From contig JAKFXV010000170.1 in the NCBI GenBank assembly GCA_021731205.1, positions 1 through 10,722 on the forward strand: a stretch of DNA of 10,722 nt, in the 5' to 3' direction. Source of the stretch: Nocardioides sp. (lineage in GTDB: Bacteria > Actinomycetota > Actinomycetes > Propionibacteriales > Nocardioidaceae). Position numbers and translations under genes: made by a program. Numbering within the stretch: the stretch's first letter is position 1; each line of letters starts with the position of its first letter. The notes beneath the pieces were generated by a model that saw nothing but the letters and a program-made list of their open reading frames with translations, was not told the origin of the DNA and did no database searches. This document shows, piece after piece, positions 7,354 through 10,722 of the stretch.

Positions 7354-7865
7354 GGCGCCCCCACGGGGATCGAAAGGCCGAGCTGCCCCAGGGTCGGCGT
7401 CACTCCGAGCACGGCGGGCTCCGCGGACACCTCGGGTGCGATCTGGCCGCGCTCGTCGACCACGAACCGGATGTTGGGATCCGGCACACCGGGCGCGTTG
7501 ACGAACGACACGAAACGACCGAGCTTCTCCGGGTCATCGAGGGTCGCGCGCCACTCGTCGAAGTACCCACCCACGTGCCGCGCCATCTCGGCTTCGAGCT
7601 CCGCGCCCAGGCCGAGCGCATCGTCCACGACCACCTCACGCACCCGCTCCAGGCCGCCCCACATCGCCCGGGTCTCCTGACCCAGCACGTGCCCGTTGTG
7701 GAGGCTGGCGAGGATCGAGGCGATCTCAGGCTTGCAGTTGTCGCAGCCGCGGCCGTGGCTCTCGACGATCTCATCGAACCGGCGGTAGCCGTGGACCGCG
7801 ACGACCTCGAACAGCTCTTGCCGGGAGAGCGCACCTCGGTGCCTGGCGTGGGAAGCCTCGATCAT
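7350..7865 (-). CDS. NirB remnant: N-terminally truncated and internally deleted nitrite reductase large subunit
   Basis: 171 residues against about 800-850 for NirB. Residues 13-63 match the second [2Fe-2S]/BFD-like region of actinobacterial NirB (LSRQELFEVV, then GRGCDNCKPEIASILASL with C41 and C44). Residues about 69-150 match its extreme C-terminus (GGLERVREVVVDDALGLGAE, EWRATLDDPEKLGRFVSFVN, ERGQIAP). The FAD/NAD part and first cluster domain are missing. So is the whole siroheme/[4Fe-4S] catalytic region that should lie between these blocks; the join is near residues 64-70 and keeps the frame. The start ATG 7865 has a strong Shine-Dalgarno (AAAGGA, six bases away), and the stop overlaps the nirD GTG, so translation is likely. 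It cannot reduce nitrite. Could be a decaying pseudogene or a retained small NirD-binding or Fe-S protein. Confidence 0.8.
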   Translation of the reverse strand: MIEASHARHRGALSRQELFEVVAVHGYRRFDEIVESHGRGCDNCKPEIASILASLHNGHVLGQETRAMWGGLERVREVVVDDALGLGAELEAEMARHVGGYFDEWRATLDDPEKLGRFVSFVNAPGVPDPNIRFVVDERGQIAPEVSAEPAVLGVTPTLGQLGLSIPVGAP

Positions 7866-7871
7866 CTGATG

Positions 7872-7877
7872 TCCTTT
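7872..7877 (-). promoter_or_regulatory. Shine-Dalgarno of the NirB remnant
   Basis: AAAGGA on the minus strand, six bases before ATG 7865. It fixes the start of the shortened NirB product and shows that the truncation did not remove the translation signal. Confidence 0.75.
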
Positions 7878-7887
7878 CGGTGGGCCG

Positions 7888-7893
7888 AACCTA
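7888..7893 (-). promoter_or_regulatory. Possible -10 element of the nir operon
   Basis: TAGGTT (TANNNT) on the minus strand, 22 bases upstream of ATG 7865, leaving a leader of about 16 bases that holds the Shine-Dalgarno. No -35 hexamer is seen at 16-18 bases, which would suit an activator-dependent promoter. Pattern-only evidence. Confidence 0.35.
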
Positions 7894-7914
7894 GGCCGGT
7901 CGTGTTGAGCGGGC

Positions 7915-7946
7915 GTTTCGGCATGTAACAGCCGTGCTAACGGCTG
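7915..7946 (-). promoter_or_regulatory. Candidate operator: GlnR-like words and a 7-bp perfect dyad
   Basis: Read on the minus strand, GTTAG, GTTAC and GAAAC (forward 7937-7941, 7925-7929, 7915-7919) are spaced 12 and 10 bases. That is close to, but not exactly, the 11-base period of GlnR boxes (GTnAC-n6-GnAAC). Overlapping them, CAGCCGT-GCTA-ACGGCTG (7929-7946) is a perfect inverted repeat with a 7-bp arm. The position just upstream of the putative nir -10 suits an activator or repressor of nitrite genes. The regulator is inferred, not shown. Confidence 0.35.
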
Positions 7947-8055
7947 CTCACGGGTTGCTGGGGTGCCGGCGCGGCACCACCAGGTCGGCTCCAGCACGAG
8001 GCCGTGGTCGAGCCGGGGCCGCGCCCGTAAAGGCGAACGGCCCGGACGCCGGTGT

Positions 8056-8115
8056 CGAAAAGACCCGAACCACCCGACCCGGCTCGAAAACACACAGAAC
8101 CACCCCGACCCGGCT
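8056..8115. repeat. Two degenerate tandem units of 29 and 31 bp
   Basis: CGAAAAGACCCGAACCACCC continuing to CGACCCGGCT (8056-8084) is followed at once by a second unit beginning CGAAAACACACAGAACC and ending CGACCCGGCT (8085-8115). A partial third unit (TGAATGCACAG) follows. The shared word GACCCGGCT reappears inverted at 8199-8206 and 8230-8237 near the carD stop. No gene is seen in 7947-8241. Confidence 0.75.
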
Positions 8116-8206
8116 TGAATGCACAGGGGCGATCTTCGAGAACGGTGCCGAAATGACGTACCCGCAGCCTCAACAAGGCTGCGGGTACGTCATTTCAAGC
8201 CGGGTC
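8107..8206. repeat. Outer 13-bp inverted repeat enclosing the hairpin
   Basis: GACCCGGCTTGAA at 8107-8119 is perfectly complementary to TTCAAGCCGGGTC at 8194-8206. Its right arm overlaps the last three bases of the 21-bp hairpin arm, so the two stems are mutually exclusive at that end. This could be an alternative fold or the result of repeat insertion. Confidence 0.8.
8150..8196. terminator. Perfect 21-bp hairpin downstream of carD
   Basis: The left arm 8150-8170 (GAAATGACGTACCCGC...) is exactly complementary to the right arm 8176-8196 around a five-base loop, CAACA. It lies 46 bases past the carD stop and upstream of the nir operon, which runs in the same direction. Neither strand has a long T-run after the stem, so this would be a U-tract-poor terminator of the sort proposed for actinobacteria. 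Alternatively it may be a protein-binding palindrome or a small mobile or REP-like element. Confidence 0.6.
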
Positions 8207-8242
8207 AGCGCGAAACTTTGTGTCTTCGCGCCGGGTCAGCGC
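8199..8242. repeat. Direct repeat GCCGGGTCAGCGC abutting the carD stop
   Basis: The 13-mer occurs at 8199-8211 and 8230-8242, 31 bases apart, which is the unit length seen at 8085-8115. The second copy runs into the carD stop codon (8242-8244). Read in the carD direction, TAG is followed by CGCTGACCCGGC, giving a second in-frame stop, TGA, two codons on. Confidence 0.85.
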
Positions 8243-8727
8243 TAGGAGGCGAGCACCTCGTCGAGGATGGCTTCGGCCTTCTCCTCCTCGGTGTGCTCGG
8301 CCAGGGCCAGCTCGGAGACCAGGATCTGCCGGGCCTTGGCCAGCATCCTCTTCTCGCCGGCGGACAGGCCGCGATCGCGCTCACGGCGCCACAGATCGCG
8401 CACGACCTCGGCCACCTTCATCACGTCGCCGCTGTGCAGTTTCTCAAGGTTGGCCTTGTATCGGCGCGACCAGTTCGTGGGCTCCTCGACGTGCGCCGCG
8501 CGGAGTACGTCGAAGACCCGGTCGAGGCCGGCCTTGTCCACGACATCGCGCACGCCGACCAGGTCGAGGTTGCACGAAGGGACCCGCACGACCAGGTCCT
8601 GTTGGGAGACGATGCGCAAGACGAGGTATTCACGGTCCTCACCTTTGATGGTCCGCATCTCGATCTCTTCGATGACAGCAGCCCCGTGATTTGGGTAGAC
8701 AACCGTTTCGCCGACGGTAAAGCTCAT
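8242..8727 (-). CDS. carD: CarD family transcriptional regulator
   Basis: 161 residues, full length. CarD binds RNA polymerase beta subunit and the upstream edge of the -10 region, stabilising open complexes, chiefly at rRNA and housekeeping promoters. Residues 1-55 form the RNA-polymerase-interaction domain ([35 protein letters not shown]). The helical DNA-binding domain follows, with the highly conserved [17 protein letters not shown], including the wedge tryptophan (W86), then [22 protein letters not shown] and a C-terminal LDEVLAS. The ATG at 8727 is preceded by AAGGGG ten bases upstream, and by a strong extended -10 box. It is divergent from the lipoprotein gene, as with lpqE/carD in mycobacteria. 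The usual downstream neighbour ispD is not present; repeats and the nir operon follow. Confidence 0.97.
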   Translation of the reverse strand: MSFTVGETVVYPNHGAAVIEEIEMRTIKGEDREYLVLRIVSQQDLVVRVPSCNLDLVGVRDVVDKAGLDRVFDVLRAAHVEEPTNWSRRYKANLEKLHSGDVMKVAEVVRDLWRRERDRGLSAGEKRMLAKARQILVSELALAEHTEEEKAEAILDEVLAS

Positions 8728-8754
8728 GTGTGAGGTACCCCTTCCTAGGCCACT

Positions 8755-8763
8755 ATTCTAACA
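8755..8763 (-). promoter_or_regulatory. Extended -10 promoter of carD
   Basis: On the minus strand TGTTAGAAT combines a TGn extension with TAGAAT, five of six bases matching the TATAAT consensus. Transcription would begin near 8748, leaving a leader of about 20 bases that contains the GGAAGGGG ribosome binding site. The -35 region is poor (TTCTGA at 18 bases), as often tolerated with an extended -10. Confidence 0.6.
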
Positions 8764-8982
8764 CGGTCCGGGCCGGGTTCAGAATGCGTTTTCGCAGGTC
8801 AGAGGCATATTTCGGGGTTGACAGAAGCTTCCACCTGTGCTTTCCCGGGCTGCCGCGGCCCGTTGCCGGCCGACTCGACCCGTCCCCGGGGCCGCCGCGA
8901 GGGGACTCTCGCAGCGGGTGGGGCCGGGCCTCCTCAGCAGTGTCATCGCCAGTAGGCTGAGCGCCGACCAGCGCTTCGACCT

Positions 8983-8986
8983 GAGG
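8983..8986 (+). promoter_or_regulatory. Shine-Dalgarno that sets the lipoprotein start
   Basis: GAGG ends five bases before ATG 8992. An in-frame GTG at 8986 uses the last G of this motif and so has no ribosome binding site of its own. ATG 8992 is therefore chosen. Confidence 0.6.
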
Positions 8987-8991
8987 TGACC

Positions 8992-9546
8992 ATGCCAGCC
9001 AGACCGACCCCCGTGCCCCGCAGGCGACGCCAGCACGCGGCCGCGTTCGCCGTCGCCGTACTCTGCGCCGGTCTGCTCGGCGGGTGCGGGTTCACCGATG
9101 CGACCGAGCGGGTCTACACCCCCGCCAACGGCGCCAACGAGAACCCCGCCGAGACCGAGGTCGCCGTGCTGGGCGCGGTCATCGTGTCGACGACACCGGG
9201 GTCGGGCTCGTTCGTCGCCACCATCTCCAACAAGTCGACCGAGGAGCCCGTATCGCTCAACGCCGTCGCCGGCACGGACGAGGACGCGAGTGTGGCGGCC
9301 GGGCAGTTCGTCGCACTACCGGTGGCGCCCACCGCCTTCATCAACCTCGCCGACACCGGTGGGATCCCGGTCACCGGGGACTTGGCCGCAGGCGACTTCG
9401 TGCGACTCAACCTCGGCTTCGACAACGGCGACAGGATCACGATCAACGTCCCGGTGGTCGCCAACGCCGGTGACTTCGCCGGGCTCGACGGCCCGGCACC
9501 CGCGACCGAGTCGGCCCACGAAGAGTCCGACGAATCCGGCCACTAG
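8992..9546 (+). CDS. LpqE-like secreted lipoprotein
   Basis: 184 residues. The N-terminus has a basic run (RRRR), a hydrophobic core ([14 protein letters not shown]) and a lipobox LLGGC with the modified cysteine at about residue 30. The mature protein should therefore be lipid-anchored outside the membrane. The rest is beta-rich, without cysteine or histidine clusters until the tail ([54 protein letters not shown]). The tail after about 165 is acidic and His-rich ([12 protein letters not shown]). Mycobacterial LpqE occupies the same place, divergent from carD, and has the same size; the family resembles PCuAC/DUF461 copper-chaperone folds. Metal binding here is unproven. The end His/Glu tail could bind metal. 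A TANNNT word (TAGGCT, 8953-8958) is a weak promoter candidate, and TTGACA at 8818-8823 lacks a matching -10. Confidence 0.85.
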   Translation: MPARPTPVPRRRRQHAAAFAVAVLCAGLLGGCGFTDATERVYTPANGANENPAETEVAVLGAVIVSTTPGSGSFVATISNKSTEEPVSLNAVAGTDEDASVAAGQFVALPVAPTAFINLADTGGIPVTGDLAAGDFVRLNLGFDNGDRITINVPVVANAGDFAGLDGPAPATESAHEESDESGH

Positions 9547-9599
9547 GCCGTCCCAACACCCGCCACGACCTCAAGAGCCCTCCCAACGAAGGAACCGCA

Positions 9600-10343
9600 A
9601 TGACGCACACCTTGATCCTGCTGCGACACGGCGAGAGCGAGTGGAACGCCAAGAACCTCTTCACCGGCTGGGTCGACGTCGCCCTGACCGACAAAGGGCG
9701 TACCGAGGCGGTGCGCGGCGGCGAACAGCTGAAGGCGGCGGGCATCCTCCCGGACGTCGTACACACCTCGCTGCAGCGTCGCGCGATCAACACCGCGGCA
9801 TTGGCCTTGGATGCCGCCGACCGGCACTGGATCCCGGTGCGTCGGTCGTGGCGGCTCAACGAGCGTCACTACGGCGCGCTGCAGGGCAAGGACAAGAAGC
9901 AGACCCTCGAGGCATACGGCGAGGAGCAGTTCATGCTGTGGCGGCGGAGCTTCGATGTGCCTCCGCCCCCGATCGACGACGGCGACGAGTTCTCACAGGT
10001 GGGCGATCCGCGGTATGCCGACCTCGGCCCCGAGCTGCCGCGCACCGAGTGCCTCAAGGACGTCATCGCGCGGATGCTCCCCTATTGGGACTCGGCGATC
10101 ACGGCTGATCTGCGGGCCGGCCACACGACCCTGATCGCCGCACACGGCAACAGCCTGCGCGCGATCGTCAAACATCTCGACGGGATCAACGACGACGACA
10201 TCGCTGGTCTCAACATCCCGACCGGGATGCCGCTCGTCTACCGCCTCGACTCAGCCCTCCGGCCCGAAGTCGCCGGCGGTGAGTACCTCGACCCCGAGGC
10301 CGCCGCCGCCGCTGCCGCCGCTGTCGCCAACCAAGGCCGCTAA
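9600..10343 (+). CDS. gpmA: 2,3-bisphosphoglycerate-dependent phosphoglycerate mutase
   Basis: 247 residues, the usual length. The enzyme interconverts 3- and 2-phosphoglycerate in glycolysis and gluconeogenesis through a phosphohistidine. Seen: RHGESEWN (R9, catalytic H10), [23 protein letters not shown] (R61), [14 protein letters not shown] with acid/base E88, and second histidine H182 in [18 protein letters not shown]; then [13 protein letters not shown]. The C-terminus is an alanine run (AAAAAAAA) from GCC/GCT codons before VANQGR. The ATG has AAGGA six bases upstream. It lies 53 bases after the lipoprotein gene on the same strand, so co-transcription is possible. Its TAA stop begins the conserved word TAACCGCCGACCCG, also found (one mismatch) at the stop of the convergent phoU. 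Confidence 0.97.
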   Translation: MTHTLILLRHGESEWNAKNLFTGWVDVALTDKGRTEAVRGGEQLKAAGILPDVVHTSLQRRAINTAALALDAADRHWIPVRRSWRLNERHYGALQGKDKKQTLEAYGEEQFMLWRRSFDVPPPPIDDGDEFSQVGDPRYADLGPELPRTECLKDVIARMLPYWDSAITADLRAGHTTLIAAHGNSLRAIVKHLDGINDDDIAGLNIPTGMPLVYRLDSALRPEVAGGEYLDPEAAAAAAAAVANQGR

Positions 10344-10527
10344 CCGCCGACCCGTCACTCATGTGGCCAAACGGCCGGCGTGTCGACACGTCATTGACGG
10401 GTCACCAGAGGAACAGGCCAGGGCAGACGTCACCAACCCAACGCTCGGGGTGACTCCGAACTTCGCTGACCCGTCAATCGATGCTCGACACGCCGTCGAT
10501 GTGGGCACATGAGTGACGGGTCGGCGG
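10344..10527. repeat. 184-bp imperfect palindrome between gpmA and phoU
   Basis: Three collinear paired blocks share one centre (10435.5): 10344-10365 with 10506-10527 (22 bp, perfect), 10376-10386 with 10485-10495 (11 bp), and 10393-10404 with 10467-10478 (12 bp). The central 62 bases are unpaired. The nonamer TGACGGGTC or its complement occurs four times (10349, 10395, 10468, 10514) as two inverted pairs each 46 bases apart, so two side hairpins are an alternative to one long stem. A small open frame through this DNA looks non-coding. It may act as a bidirectional terminator or be a MITE-like insertion, though no target duplication is seen. Confidence 0.85.
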
Positions 10528-10629
10528 CTTGGGCGTCAGCGCAAGCCGGCGGGTCGGCGGCTGGGGCGTCAGCGCAAGCCGGCGGGTCGGCGGCTGGGGC
10601 GTCAGCGCAAGCCGGCGGGTTGGCGGTTA
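10518..10629. repeat. 33-bp tandem repeat, three full copies plus a diverged partial
   Basis: Copies at 10518-10550, 10551-10583 and 10584-10616 begin GGGTCGGCGGCT and end GCGCAAGCCGGC. The first differs from the others by one base (CTTGGG versus CTGGGG). A diverged fourth (from 10617, GGGTTGGCGGTTA) contains the phoU stop. The first ten bases of copy one are also the outer end of the palindrome's right arm. In copy one CGGCTTG (10525-10531) can pair with CAAGCCG (10542-10548). Confidence 0.92.
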
Positions 10630-10722
10630 GGCGCCGACGGCGACGGGGTTCTCACCGGTGACGATGAAGACGACCCGGTTGGCGATCGAGACGGCGTGGT
10701 CGGCGATCCGCTCGTAGTAGCG
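10627..10722 (-). CDS. phoU: Phosphate transport system regulator PhoU, C-terminal end (cut by window)
   Basis: The last 31 residues are visible. RYYERIADHAVSIANRVVFI is the highly conserved end of the second PhoU three-helix-bundle repeat, with the E/D-rich metal-binding ERxxDH pattern, followed by a short VTGENPVAVGA tail. PhoU restrains phosphate uptake and signalling through the Pst transporter and the PhoR/SenX3-type kinase. The stop TAA (10629-10627) lies in the diverged last 33-bp repeat. It is convergent with gpmA. Confidence 0.93.
   Translation of the reverse strand, partial: RYYERIADHAVSIANRVVFIVTGENPVAVGA

Noticed and set aside
7866..8093. Longer start for the NirB remnant (ATG at 8093)
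   Set aside because: The added residues come from repeat-rich intergenic DNA and match nothing in NirB. The Shine-Dalgarno at 7872-7877 supports ATG 7865.
8818..8823. Perfect TTGACA -35 hexamer for the lipoprotein gene
   Set aside because: No TANNNT follows at 16-18 bases, so it is not supported as a promoter.
10279..10512. Small plus-strand protein in the gpmA-phoU gap
   Set aside because: It overlaps the gpmA end and is then read through the palindrome, with no ribosome binding site and low-complexity proline-rich content.
10518..10629. CRISPR array
   Set aside because: The 33-bp units are directly tandem with no unique spacers.

Overview
The window is high-GC DNA (roughly two thirds G+C, codon third positions almost all G/C) from an actinobacterium. 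CarD, an LpqE-like lipoprotein, a HemD fused to a winged helix, a DUF4032 protein and probable leaderless promoters all fit this. The gene content and intergenic style suggest Nocardioidaceae/Propionibacteriales, but the genus is an inference. Eleven genes can be supported (two cut by the window edges), and every gene ends within a few bases of its neighbour or of a repeat-rich gap.

Layout: (1) 2-481 (+) C-terminal part of a DUF4032 protein. (2) 478-561, a four-copy 21-bp tandem repeat shared by the 3' ends of two convergent genes. (3) 537-2899 (-), cysS-rlmB, a two-gene translation operon with a 1-nt stop/start overlap. (4) 2960-4528 (-), a membrane-anchored molybdopterin (sulfite-oxidase family) oxidoreductase. 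(5) 4671-5159 (+), ispF of the MEP isoprenoid pathway. (6) 5091-7865 (-), a tightly overlapping four-gene nitrite/siroheme operon: a NirB remnant, nirD, a HemD-winged-helix protein and a sirohydrochlorin chelatase (CbiX/SirB type). (7) 7866-8241, a gene-free, repeat-rich gap with a perfect 21-bp hairpin. (8) 8242-8727 (-), carD. (9) 8992-9546 (+), LpqE-like lipoprotein. (10) 9600-10343 (+), gpmA. (11) 10344-10626, a gap built of a 184-bp palindrome and a 33-bp tandem repeat. (12) 10627-10722 (-), C-terminus of phoU.

In mycobacteria the order is lpqE / carD-ispD-ispF-cysS-rlmB. Here lpqE, carD, ispF, cysS and rlmB are all present, but ispD is missing from its place, ispF is inverted, and a nitrite-assimilation operon plus a Mo-oxidoreductase sit between. 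The NirB product has lost its NAD(P)H/FAD part and, in frame, the whole siroheme/[4Fe-4S] catalytic domain. It keeps a good ribosome binding site and is followed by intact-looking overlapping genes. The operon therefore cannot make a normal NirBD from this locus, yet its regulatory and siroheme genes remain.

The most unusual structural signal is that three gene-end gaps (478-561, 8056-8242, 10341-10629) each carry a local repeat array that begins at, or contains, the stop codon of the flanking gene. The sequences differ but share TGACGCC/TGACCCG/GCGCTGAC-type words. They may be transcription terminators, a family of intergenic repeats, or nucleoid or protein binding sites. This cannot be settled from one window.
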